From the NCBI GenBank assembly GCA_965221445.1, contig CBDCSF010000013.1:2480001-2544000 (forward strand): a stretch of DNA of 64,000 nucleotides. Direction: 5' to 3'. The notes beneath the pieces were generated by a model. That model was given only the letters and a program-made list of their open reading frames with translations. It was not told the origin of the DNA and did no database searches. A program made the translations under genes and the position numbers. This stretch comes from MPNP01 sp965221445. Its GTDB lineage: Bacteria; Pseudomonadota; Alphaproteobacteria; Rhodobacterales; Rhodobacteraceae. This document shows positions 34,473 through 42,859 of this stretch, piece after piece (position 1 is the stretch's first letter; every line of letters begins with the position of its first letter).

Positions 34473-35057
34473 ATGAAAACCAAAATCAGAAAAATTGCTG
34501 TTGTTATTGAAGAAACTTATTCGGAAATGGGCAAGGAGGTTACACCACCTACCCGGAAAGCTGCAGCCATAGCCGTAATTTCAAATCCCCATGCAGGGCA
34601 ATTCAAGGAGGGTTTGAAGGAATTAATGGAAATTGGTGAGGAATTGGGTGGCTTGCTTGGAGCACGGTGTGTAAAGGCACTAGGCATTAAGCCTGAGGAA
34701 GTAGAAAGTTATGGTAAATCAGCTATGGTAGGAGAAAATGGTGAACTTGAACATGCAGCGGCCATTCTTCATCCAAAATTGGGTGCGCCCTTGCGCAAGG
34801 AAGTTTCCAAAGGTGCAGCTTTGGTCCCTTCAACCAAAAAAATGGGTGGAATGGGACAAGCACTTGATATACCCCTTGGACATAAAGACGCAGCGTATGT
34901 AAGGTCACATTTTGATGGTATGGAAGTCAGGTTATGTGATGCCCCAAAAAGTGATGAGATTATGGTTGCTGTGGCAGTTACAGACAGCGGTCGTCCATTT
35001 CCCAGAGTAGGAGGGCTTGAAGCCAAGGATGCTAAAGGGGAGGATGGGCTTAGGTAA
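34473..35057 (+). CDS. AA_synth (DUF1185) family protein
   Basis: A 194-residue protein of PF06684, formerly DUF1185. Family features are IRKIAVVIEETYSEMGKEV at the start, AVISNPHAG, GKSAMVGENGELEHAAAILHPKLGAPLR and SFDGMEVRL-like HFDGMEVRLCDAP. Structures of family members led to a proposal of a role in amino-acid metabolism; no reaction is proven. It has a good ribosome-binding site (TAGGAG) and lies 4 bp after the UPF0280 gene, ending the operon. The convergent permease ends 22 bp downstream. Confidence 0.85.
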   Translation: MKTKIRKIAVVIEETYSEMGKEVTPPTRKAAAIAVISNPHAGQFKEGLKELMEIGEELGGLLGARCVKALGIKPEEVESYGKSAMVGENGELEHAAAILHPKLGAPLRKEVSKGAALVPSTKKMGGMGQALDIPLGHKDAAYVRSHFDGMEVRLCDAPKSDEIMVAVAVTDSGRPFPRVGGLEAKDAKGEDGLR

Positions 35058-35079
35058 ATTTTAAATAATATAAAAGATA

Positions 35080-36129
35080 CTACCCAACTAGTTGCAGGTA
35101 AATCAGATAACCAAATCCTGAAAAGATTGAACCGGTAAAACCCAATATCAGGTACCAAATAAACAAGTTACGTTTAACTAGGGCAAATACAGCCATTGAA
35201 GCTGGGAGACTGCTGACCCCGCCAGCAACCATAAAAGTCAAGGCCCCTGGTAAGGACATTCCCATATCGACAAGCCCTCCAACCATAGGGATCGCTGCAT
35301 ACCCGTTTAAATAGGCTGGTACACCAACTGCAGCAGCTGTAGGGATTAGCCACCATTCGCTGTTTGCACCAAGATAGTTGCCGACAAATTCTGGCGGGAT
35401 ATAGGCAACCATAAGACTTTCAATCAGAAATGCCAAGGTTAACCATTTAAACAAAAACCAACCTGTTGTTCTGGATTCTGCTATAAAGGAAGTTCTCCTT
35501 TCATCATCTCGCCAAAAAGTCCAAACAATTTCCTTGTTATTAACTTTCGATTTGCAACAACTACTGAATCCGGCAATTGCTTCCTCACGTAGCGGGTTGG
35601 CAAATAAACCGCGTTGTACCAAGGCATGAGTAGCAAATCCTGCACCCAATCCAAGCACTATGGCTGCGACGGTTTTTACCGTTGAAAATTCAACTCCTAG
35701 AACTGCAGACAGCAGAACAAACATTTCTGGGTCCATCAAGGGTGATGAAATCCAAAAGGCCATTACTGGTGCTAGGGGGACACCGGCCTGAAGCAGGCCT
35801 GCAATCAAGGGGATTACTGTACAGGAACAAAAGGGTGAAAGTCCTCCGAATATGGCTGCAGCGACAATCATTTTTCTGGTATGTCCAGCAAATACTGTTG
35901 CGATCTGCTGATCCAATCCAGTTGCTTTCGCACCAGCTGCAACCACAATTGACAATACCAGGAACGGGAAGATAAACCCTAGAGAGCCAAATATGAATCT
36001 TACACTCTCCAACACTTGATCAGTATCAAAAAGGGCAACTCCGAAGAATATAATGATGAACGTCAAAACAACCTTATCCAGTGGAATGGAATAAGATATC
36101 AAAAGAGCTTTTGCTTCTCTAATTGTCAT
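35080..36129 (-). CDS. PF03773-type permease (ArsP/YraQ-like)
   Basis: A 349-residue membrane protein with about eight to ten hydrophobic helices. The family motif GGLSPFCSCTVIPLIAGLL carries the conserved Cys-Ser-Cys pair, and a second Cys pair is in the cytoplasmic loop GFSSCCKSK. It matches the DUF318/ArsP permease family, some members of which export organoarsenicals or other metalloid compounds; the substrate here is unknown. No ArsR or other metal regulator sits beside it. It converges on the N-heterocycle operon and is not obviously part of it. Confidence 0.82.
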   Translation of the reverse strand: MTIREAKALLISYSIPLDKVVLTFIIIFFGVALFDTDQVLESVRFIFGSLGFIFPFLVLSIVVAAGAKATGLDQQIATVFAGHTRKMIVAAAIFGGLSPFCSCTVIPLIAGLLQAGVPLAPVMAFWISSPLMDPEMFVLLSAVLGVEFSTVKTVAAIVLGLGAGFATHALVQRGLFANPLREEAIAGFSSCCKSKVNNKEIVWTFWRDDERRTSFIAESRTTGWFLFKWLTLAFLIESLMVAYIPPEFVGNYLGANSEWWLIPTAAAVGVPAYLNGYAAIPMVGGLVDMGMSLPGALTFMVAGGVSSLPASMAVFALVKRNLFIWYLILGFTGSIFSGFGYLIYLQLVG

Positions 36130-36325
36130 ATGTCAACTACATTTCTATCACAATTAATCGTCAGTAGAACTCTATCCCAACAAATTATAATTCGTTCTGT
36201 GTATTTCAACAGAAGTAGAAGTTGGATTTCAATCTCTCACGTCTGAACTCGCGTGATTCTTAGTGTTTACGCTCCAGTTCTGAAAGTACAAATGAGAAAA
36301 TTTCCAACTTTGTTAAACATAATAA

Positions 36326-37261
36326 TTAAATAATAAGATGCTCCATGATATCATCAAAGTTTTTCACTCTGACAGCACCAAGTCGAGCGAATTTATCTGG
36401 CCATGATATGGTAGGATTTTGAAAGCAACTATTCAGGATAAACAACTTTCTTCCCTGATCTATTGCAGCTCTGGCTTGTACAAGAGTACCTGACCGTTCT
36501 GAAGCTTCAACTATTATAGTTGCTTTTGTAATAGCTGACATAAGCTTGTTTCTCTCGGGAAAAAACAATTTATTGTGATGAATTTTTTGTTTGGAATATC
36601 GTACAAAAGGGACAGGACTAATGACCAGAAATTTATTGCTTAAATATTCTTGCAAGGACTTGTTCTCTTTCGGATAATATTCATTAAGGGGAGTACCAAT
36701 TACAGCCATGGTTTTTCCACCTTCTTCAAGTGAAGTTTGGTGTGCAACCGTGTCTATTCCTCGGGCTAGACCTGAAGTAATAGTTAAGTCCTCTCTGACA
36801 AGAAACCGTACAAGCTTACGTGTTCTACGTTTTCCTGCTTCAGTCGGATTCCTTGTTCCAATTACAGAAACTGAAGGTGAACTTACTAAATCCCAATTTC
36901 CCTGATAGTAAAATAATCCGATTGGATGCTTCGCATCAAGTAATCTTTTGGGATAATCACAGGTACCGTTTAAACAAATACCAAATCTCCCAATACCGGC
37001 AGTTTTAAGCAATTTTAGTGCTTCAGATTTATACTGCTCAATCCTTTGGAGGCTAACGAAATCGGAAGGAAGAGTATTCTGAGGAGAATTAAATCTTTTT
37101 GCTATACTCTTGAATGATACATTTGGTTCAGACCAAATTGCCTCGTATGCACCCATTTCCTTGGCTAAGCTAATGGGATGAAAATTGTCCTCATTACTAA
37201 AAGTAAATTGAAACTCTCCAGATTTCCTGTTTTTATCATAGCTCGTGATAGAGAACCTCAA
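36326..37261 (-). CDS. DprA/Smf-like DNA-processing family protein
   Basis: A 311-residue protein with a DprA-type Rossmann core. Motifs include VIGTRNPTEAGKRRTRKLVRFL, TSGLARGIDTVAHQTSLEEGGKTMAVIGT and FFPERNKLMSAITKATIIVEASERSGTLVQARAA, split across residues about 130-290. The N-terminal 90 residues do not look like the SAM/HhH part of housekeeping DprA, and there is no C-terminal winged helix. The start is TTG, with no clear ribosome-binding site, so the N-terminus is uncertain. It follows the enamidase gene by 17 bp on the same strand. DprA loads RecA on incoming single-stranded DNA; stand-alone relatives also occur in mobile and defence contexts. Confidence 0.8.
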   Translation of the reverse strand: MRFSITSYDKNRKSGEFQFTFSNEDNFHPISLAKEMGAYEAIWSEPNVSFKSIAKRFNSPQNTLPSDFVSLQRIEQYKSEALKLLKTAGIGRFGICLNGTCDYPKRLLDAKHPIGLFYYQGNWDLVSSPSVSVIGTRNPTEAGKRRTRKLVRFLVREDLTITSGLARGIDTVAHQTSLEEGGKTMAVIGTPLNEYYPKENKSLQEYLSNKFLVISPVPFVRYSKQKIHHNKLFFPERNKLMSAITKATIIVEASERSGTLVQARAAIDQGRKLFILNSCFQNPTISWPDKFARLGAVRVKNFDDIMEHLII

Positions 37262-37278
37262 TTACTGGAGGTGATTGT

Positions 37279-38454
37279 TCAACAAACAATTGTTGGTAAC
37301 TTTTTGGCTGGAGGTGTGTTTCTACTCCTTTGAGATCTGACTATTCCGTCTATAATTGTCATACCTACCCCGGGGAGGTTGCCCTGTTCAACTGAAGCAA
37401 GAAGTGAATTGCCAGGAGAGTGTTGAGCCTGATCCATCAAAACAAAATCTGCACAATATCCTTCCTCCATTAATCCTACGTCCAAATTCCTGTTTCTTGC
37501 GGTGTTTCCGGTACCAAAACAAAAAGCTACTTCTGCAGAAATGTTTCCAAAACTGGATAACATTGCTATCATCCTCAAAATACCAAGGGGTTGAACTCCT
37601 GAACCTGCTGGTCCATCAGTGCCCAAAATAATTCTATCCAGCTGATTAAGTTCCTTGGCAGTATTGAGAGTTAATACGGCAGCCCTTTCGTTACCGTTAT
37701 GAACAATTTCCAAGCTCCTTTGACAGGATTCGCATAAACATACGATTTGATCATCGGGTAATGCAGAATGCCCACCGTTAATGTGCCCTATTACATCTGT
37801 ATCAGCTTCAAGAACAATGTCCTTGTCAATTAAGCCCGAACCTGGAATAGACGGGCCACCGGTATGAATAGTACTTTGAATGTCATACTTCCTTGCCCAT
37901 TCGACCATCCTCTTGGCTGTAGGTCCATCTTTCACTGATCCCAAACCTACTTCTCCTAGAAGTTTCACTCCTGCTTCAGATAGCTCCTTAAAATCTTCTT
38001 CTTCCATACCATGTTCGATCACCGGTGCCCCTGCGAGTACTTTGACCCCGGAAGGTCGAAAGTTTTCATACCACCTTTGAGCAGCAATTGCCATGGCTTT
38101 AAGGCCAACAATGTCTCTTGGTCTTCCAGGCATATGGACTTCACCAGCTGAAATCAGGGTTGTAACTCCTCCGTTCAAGGTAGAATCAATCCAGTGAAGT
38201 TGTTGCTGTCTTGGTGTATAGTCACCAACAACAGGATGAATGTGACTGTCAATCAGACCTGGTGAAATGGTTACGCTGTTAGCATCAATCACCTGGTCGG
38301 GATTATCGGTGTTCATATCTTTTTCATACCCGAAGGCAGATATCTTACCACCAATGCAAACAACACAATCCCCATCCAAAATTGGTTGCTCCAACTTTCC
38401 TGAAAGGATCATACCGATGTTTTTGATTACCAGCTTATTTTTTGATTCGTTCAT
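37279..38454 (-). CDS. enamidase-like amidohydrolase
   Basis: A 391-residue metal-dependent amidohydrolase. Metal-site candidates are H71 and H73 (DSHIHP), E168 (GEVG), H197 (IHTGG), H224 (GHINGG) and D280 (LGTDGPAGSG). The arrangement and the segments GGVTTLISAGEVHMPGRP, TGGPSIPGS and C-terminal SRNTPPAKK match the Eubacterium barkeri enamidase, which opens the ring of 1,4,5,6-tetrahydro-6-oxonicotinate to give 2-formylglutarate. It is about 2.2 kb from an operon with a 6-hydroxynicotinate reductase-like gene, on the opposite strand. Other imidazolone/adenine-type amidohydrolases are possible but fit less well. Confidence 0.75.
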   Translation of the reverse strand: MNESKNKLVIKNIGMILSGKLEQPILDGDCVVCIGGKISAFGYEKDMNTDNPDQVIDANSVTISPGLIDSHIHPVVGDYTPRQQQLHWIDSTLNGGVTTLISAGEVHMPGRPRDIVGLKAMAIAAQRWYENFRPSGVKVLAGAPVIEHGMEEEDFKELSEAGVKLLGEVGLGSVKDGPTAKRMVEWARKYDIQSTIHTGGPSIPGSGLIDKDIVLEADTDVIGHINGGHSALPDDQIVCLCESCQRSLEIVHNGNERAAVLTLNTAKELNQLDRIILGTDGPAGSGVQPLGILRMIAMLSSFGNISAEVAFCFGTGNTARNRNLDVGLMEEGYCADFVLMDQAQHSPGNSLLASVEQGNLPGVGMTIIDGIVRSQRSRNTPPAKKLPTIVC

Positions 38455-38524
38455 TTTATTTCACAAATATGGTTGTCAATTCTTGAAGTTCAGTTCAACT
38501 TCCCTAAGTCATTACTACTGATAT

Positions 38525-38578
38525 ACCACGATAGGGTAAAGGTTTATTGTATTCTGTTTAGCTAACTCCTATCGTGGT
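38525..38578. repeat. 11-bp spaced inverted repeat between divergent genes
   Basis: ACCACGATAGG (38525-38535) and CCTATCGTGGT (38568-38578) form a perfect inverted repeat with 32 bases between the arms. It lies between the enamidase-like gene and ferredoxin-NADP reductase, which diverge, and ends 61 bp before the reductase start. The arm centres are 43 bp apart, about four helical turns, which suits either two operator half-sites or a long-loop hairpin. No T-run follows, so a terminator is unlikely. Confidence 0.65.
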
Positions 38579-38639
38579 TGATCTCCCAGTTCCTGTAAAA
38601 CTGATTTTTCCATTGAATTAAGATTGGTGCGTCCCCGTT

Positions 38640-39452
38640 ATGGTTGCTGTTGATACACAAAATACCCAGCAGATTTCAAAACCAAAAGGGGTTTTCTGTG
38701 AAAAAGTAGTATATGTTGAGCATTATACGGACAGGCTTTTTATGTTCAGGATAACCCGTCCAAATTCCTTCCGCTTTAGGTCAGGTGAATTTGTTATGAT
38801 AGGACTTCCTAACTCTGAAAGACCAATTTACAGAGCCTACTCAATTGCTTGCCCCAGTTGGGATGAAGAATTGGAGTTTTATTCAATCAAGGTTCAAGAC
38901 GGACCCCTAACCAAGGATTTACAAAAAATCAAAATTGGGGACGAAATCCTTATGAGACCCAAGCCAACTGGAACCCTGGTAAACGATGCTCTAATTGATG
39001 GTACAAATCTTTTCTTGTTTTCAACAGGTACCGGAATTGCACCTTTTGCCTCAATAATTAGAGATCCGGAGACCTATGAGAAGTTTAAAACCATTATTCT
39101 TACCCATACCTGCAGACAGGTTGCAGAACTTGAATACGGTAGAAAACTGTTTAACCTAACCCTTGAAGATCCCTTGGTTGCCGATGAGGCAAAAAAACAA
39201 CTAAAATACTATCCTACAGCTACACAGGAGAGGTTTGAAACCACTGGAAGGGTTACTGACCTGGTACAATCCGGTAAAATATTTTCGGACTTGAATTTAT
39301 CCGATCTTGATCCCAAGAGTGATAGAGGTATGATTTGTGGTTCGATTGGTTTTCTCAAGGATATGAAAAATATTCTCCTTGATAGAGGTTTCATTGAAGG
39401 TTCCAACAGTTCACCGGCCGATTTTGTCGTTGAAAGAGCTTTTGTAGGTTAA
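38640..39452 (+). CDS. fpr: ferredoxin-NADP reductase
   Basis: A 270-residue FAD-dependent reductase of the bacterial Fpr class. The FAD-binding motif is RAYSIACPSWDEELEFYS, followed by VQDGPLT; the NADP domain starts with FSTGTGIAPFASIIRDPE and ends in VERAFVG. It transfers electrons between NADPH and ferredoxin or flavodoxin. The gene diverges from the enamidase-like gene and precedes ccr by 126 bp. It could supply low-potential electrons to a 6-hydroxynicotinate reductase, but general oxidative-stress or iron-sulfur roles are equally consistent. Confidence 0.92.
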   Translation: MVAVDTQNTQQISKPKGVFCEKVVYVEHYTDRLFMFRITRPNSFRFRSGEFVMIGLPNSERPIYRAYSIACPSWDEELEFYSIKVQDGPLTKDLQKIKIGDEILMRPKPTGTLVNDALIDGTNLFLFSTGTGIAPFASIIRDPETYEKFKTIILTHTCRQVAELEYGRKLFNLTLEDPLVADEAKKQLKYYPTATQERFETTGRVTDLVQSGKIFSDLNLSDLDPKSDRGMICGSIGFLKDMKNILLDRGFIEGSNSSPADFVVERAFVG

Positions 39453-39504
39453 GTTTTTAAACCTCGACAAAAATTTTCCAGTAAAGGAGAGATTTCTCAA
39501 AAAA

Positions 39505-39524
39505 TTATTGCACCGCAGCAATAA
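39505..39524 (+). promoter_or_regulatory. TGC-rich palindrome upstream of ccr
   Basis: TTATTGC (39505-39511) and GCAATAA (39518-39524) form a perfect 7-bp inverted repeat with a six-base spacer, 54 bp upstream of the chosen ccr start. Its core, TTGCACCGCAGCAA, shares TGCAnnGCAGCAA with the site upstream of ecm. This suggests one regulator for two pathway genes. PhaR-type or CcrR-type control is possible; the regulator is not visible here. Confidence 0.6.
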
Positions 39525-39578
39525 ATAGTTATCTATAGTTTCCCACCTAGGAGTCCCTTGTAATTTTTGAGAAACATT

Positions 39579-40877
39579 ATGACACAAACTTTAGCTGATG
39601 ATGCTCGCCCCATTGGGGAAATTAAAGACCTTTATCAGATGGGCGAAATCCCACCTCTTGGACATGTTCCAAAGTCAATGCATGCTTGGGTAATCCGTAG
39701 GGAAAGGCAGGGAGTGCCTGTGGATGCCATGAAGGTAGAGGTGGTTGATGTGCCCGAAATAGACAGCAACGAAGTTCTGGTTTTGGTCATGGCTGCTGGG
39801 GTCAATTATAATGGTGTATGGGCAGGACTTGGTACGCCCATCTCAATGTTTGATGTACACAAGGCGGAATATCATATTGCCGGGTCGGATGCCTCTGGAA
39901 TAGTTTGGGCTGTCGGCGATAAGGTAAGACGTTGGAAGGTTGGGGATGAGGTTGTCATACATTGCAATCAGGATGACGGCGATGATGAAGAATGCAACGG
40001 TGGAGACCCCATGTTTTCGGCGTCTCAAAGAATTTGGGGTTACGAAACTCCAGATGGCTCTTTTGCCCAGTTCACACGTGTTCAATCCCAGCAGTTAATG
40101 AAAAGACCCAAGCATCTGACTTGGGAAGAAAGTGCCTGTTATACCCTGACCTTGGCAACTGCCTACCGAATGCTTTTTGGCCATCGACCACATATTCTAC
40201 GTCCAGGCCAAAATGTCCTCGTATGGGGATCTTCGGGAGGTTTGGGATCATATGCCATTCAATTGATAAATACGGCTGGTGCAAACGCTATTGGTATAAT
40301 CTCAGATGAAAGCAAAAGAGAGTTCGTCCTTGGGCTTGGTGCCAAGGGTGTTATAAACAGAAAGGATTTCAACTGTTGGGGTCAATTACCCACAGTCAAC
40401 TCCAGCGAATTTAAGGAATGGTTCTCAGAAGCAAGAAAATTTGGCAAAGCTATCTGGGATATTACCGGAAAAGGGAAAAATGTCGACATCGTTTTTGAAC
40501 ATCCGGGACAAGCAACTTTTCCGGTATCAACCTTCGTTGTAAAACGAGGGGGTATGGTCGTTATCTGTGCTGGTACTTCCGGATATAATCTTACCATGGA
40601 TGCACGATATGTATGGATGCACCAAAAGAGAATACAGGGATCCCATTTTGCAAACCTTAAACAGGCAAGCCAGGCCAACCAATTAGTTTTGGAAAAGAGA
40701 ATTGATCCGTGTATGTCGGAGGTGTTTGCCTGGGATCAAATTCCAGAGGCACACATGAAAATGTATCGAAATGAGCATAAGCCCGGCAATATGGCCGTAA
40801 TGGTAAGTGCTCCCTATCCGGGACTTAGAACCTTTGAGGATGTAATTGAGGCTGGTAAACCAACCTTGGTGGCTTAG
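39579..40877 (+). CDS. ccr: crotonyl-CoA carboxylase/reductase
   Basis: A 432-residue medium-chain dehydrogenase/reductase, the key enzyme of the ethylmalonyl-CoA pathway: it reductively carboxylates crotonyl-CoA to ethylmalonyl-CoA with NADPH. Signature segments are the N-terminal IKDLYQMGEIPPLGHVPKSMHAW (shown in part), VMAAGVNYNGVWAG, the nucleotide fold VLVWGSSGGLGSYAIQL, and VIVFEHPGQATFPVS-like DIVFEHPGQATFPVSTFV. The ATG at 39579 is preferred to an in-frame TTG at 39567. It follows fpr and has a palindrome upstream. The family is specific enough that no better alternative exists. Confidence 0.95.
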   Translation: MTQTLADDARPIGEIKDLYQMGEIPPLGHVPKSMHAWVIRRERQGVPVDAMKVEVVDVPEIDSNEVLVLVMAAGVNYNGVWAGLGTPISMFDVHKAEYHIAGSDASGIVWAVGDKVRRWKVGDEVVIHCNQDDGDDEECNGGDPMFSASQRIWGYETPDGSFAQFTRVQSQQLMKRPKHLTWEESACYTLTLATAYRMLFGHRPHILRPGQNVLVWGSSGGLGSYAIQLINTAGANAIGIISDESKREFVLGLGAKGVINRKDFNCWGQLPTVNSSEFKEWFSEARKFGKAIWDITGKGKNVDIVFEHPGQATFPVSTFVVKRGGMVVICAGTSGYNLTMDARYVWMHQKRIQGSHFANLKQASQANQLVLEKRIDPCMSEVFAWDQIPEAHMKMYRNEHKPGNMAVMVSAPYPGLRTFEDVIEAGKPTLVA

Positions 40878-41164
40878 TTTTATCTCAATTATCCGAATTT
40901 AATTTAATTGTAATCCGTTAGGGCTTACCAATTCAGTTTCATTATATTGTAATGTCCAATTTTACAGTAATCCAGTAAGTTTAAAACCGAATGAAGGACT
41001 GAACCTTTTCCCTAGTACAAAATGCACATAATTTTTTGGCTTTTACTTAGCTTAGGTATAAACCGTTAACAAATACTTTTGTAGGAATCCAAAATCTTTC
41101 AAAAGCAATAGGAACTGGAAAGTAAATACCCTGTTAATAAAAGCATGATTGTTTGGAGAAGGTA

Positions 41165-42829
41165 ATGAAAATTGCCGACTATGTTATAGTTGGTTCGGGG
41201 AGCTCGGGTTCTGCCCTGACCTACAGACTGGCCGAAAAATCAGAGGACAAAATAATAGTCCTTGAGTTCGGGGGATCAGATTTTGGTCCGTTTATCAACA
41301 TGCCAGCAGCCCTGTCCTACCCAATGAATATGAAGAGATATGATTGGGGTTATTTTACCGAGCCAGAACCCCATCTTGATGGAAGAAGTATTGCAGCACC
41401 TCGGGGTAAGGTTATAGGCGGTTCGTCCTCAATAAATGGTATGGTTTATGTCAGGGGGCATGCCCGTGACTTCGATAACTGGGCCCAGCTTGGTGCCTCC
41501 GGATGGTCCTACAAGGATGTAGTTCCTTATTACCGAAGGATGGAAAATTGGCATGATTGTGGATCTGGAGGTGATCCTTCCATAAGAGGGAAGGATGGTC
41601 CTCTTCATGTGATAAGAGGTACAAGAAACAATCCTCTGATTGAAGCATTTGAAAAGGCTGGAATACAGGCAGGATACCAAGCCACCGATGATTATAATGG
41701 ATTCAAGCAGGAGGGGTTTGGTCCGATGGAACAAACCATATGGAAAGGAAAGCGGTGGTCTGCTGCTTCGGCTTACCTTAAGCCTGTTTTGCAAAAACAA
41801 AATGTTGAACTGATTAGGTGTTTCGCCCGAAAAATAATTTTTGAGGGTAAAAAAGCTGTAGGGGTAGAGGTAAATATCGGTCGGCGTGAGGAAGTGATCA
41901 GAGCCTCCAAGGAAGTCATAATTTCTGCCTCCGCATTCAATTCTCCAAAACTGCTTCTTTTGTCAGGTATCGGTCCAGCCGAAGAATTGTCAGAATTGGG
42001 TATTGATGTTCTTGTAGATAGACCAGGTGTTGGCAGCAATTTGATGGATCATCCAGAAGTTTATATCCAGCAAGCCTGCAAGCAAAATGTCACTTTGTAC
42101 AAACACTGGAATTGGCCTGCTAAGCTCATGGCAGGAGTTCAATGGACTTTTTTTCGATCTGGAGTTGGTACTTCAAATCATTTTGAGAGTTGTGCATTCA
42201 TTCGGTCTTCGCCAGGTATTGAGTATCCTGATATACAGATTCATTTCCTTCCAATAGCCATTAGATATGATGGACAGGCAATTTCCGAGGGTCATGGTTA
42301 TCAACTTCATATTGGTCCGATGAGATGCTCTTCGAGAGGAAAAGTATCACTAAGGGATAACAATCCTCTGACACCTCCAAGGATTGTATTTAACTATCTG
42401 TCTGAACAAAAGGATGTAATAGATTTCAGAAAGTGTGTTGCTGTGGCAAGGGAGATCTTTGCCCAACCGGCATTTGATCCTTATCGGGGAAATGAAATTC
42501 AACCCGGTGCAAATGTAACCACCAACGAAGAAATTGATCAGTTCGTTAGAGAAAACCTTGAGAGTGCCTATCACCCTTCAGGAACATGTCGAATGGGAAA
42601 TACAAATGACAAACTTGCTGTCGTAGACCCACAATGCAGAGTAATTGGTGTTGAAAATCTCAGAGTTATAGACAGTTCAATTTTTCCACAGTTAACTTAT
42701 GGCAATACTAATGGGCCTTCTATAATGGTTGGAGAAAAAGCTGCAGACTATATTCTAGGTCAGACACTTCCACCAGATGAAAGTGCCAAGGTTTGGATAA
42801 ATCCAAACTGGGAAACAAGCGACCGATAG
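41165..42829 (+). CDS. betA: choline dehydrogenase (GMC oxidoreductase)
   Basis: A 554-residue FAD-dependent GMC oxidoreductase. The FAD motif YVIVGSGSSGSALTYRLAE is at the N-terminus, the GMC signature PRGKVIGGSSSINGMVYVRG follows near residue 80, and the active-site region YHPSGTCRMG near residue 475. Internal parts such as GFGPMEQTIWKGKRWSAASA and GTSNHFESCAFIR match E. coli BetA closely, so choline to betaine aldehyde is the best guess. The ATG at 41165 is chosen because GGAGAAGG lies just upstream. No betB or betI is beside it; it is followed by a methylcrotonyl-CoA carboxylase pair after 30 bp. Related alcohol dehydrogenases remain possible. Confidence 0.82.
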   Translation: MKIADYVIVGSGSSGSALTYRLAEKSEDKIIVLEFGGSDFGPFINMPAALSYPMNMKRYDWGYFTEPEPHLDGRSIAAPRGKVIGGSSSINGMVYVRGHARDFDNWAQLGASGWSYKDVVPYYRRMENWHDCGSGGDPSIRGKDGPLHVIRGTRNNPLIEAFEKAGIQAGYQATDDYNGFKQEGFGPMEQTIWKGKRWSAASAYLKPVLQKQNVELIRCFARKIIFEGKKAVGVEVNIGRREEVIRASKEVIISASAFNSPKLLLLSGIGPAEELSELGIDVLVDRPGVGSNLMDHPEVYIQQACKQNVTLYKHWNWPAKLMAGVQWTFFRSGVGTSNHFESCAFIRSSPGIEYPDIQIHFLPIAIRYDGQAISEGHGYQLHIGPMRCSSRGKVSLRDNNPLTPPRIVFNYLSEQKDVIDFRKCVAVAREIFAQPAFDPYRGNEIQPGANVTTNEEIDQFVRENLESAYHPSGTCRMGNTNDKLAVVDPQCRVIGVENLRVIDSSIFPQLTYGNTNGPSIMVGEKAADYILGQTLPPDESAKVWINPNWETSDR

Positions 42830-42859
42830 TACCTACATGCATAATGGGTTGGCAATTCT

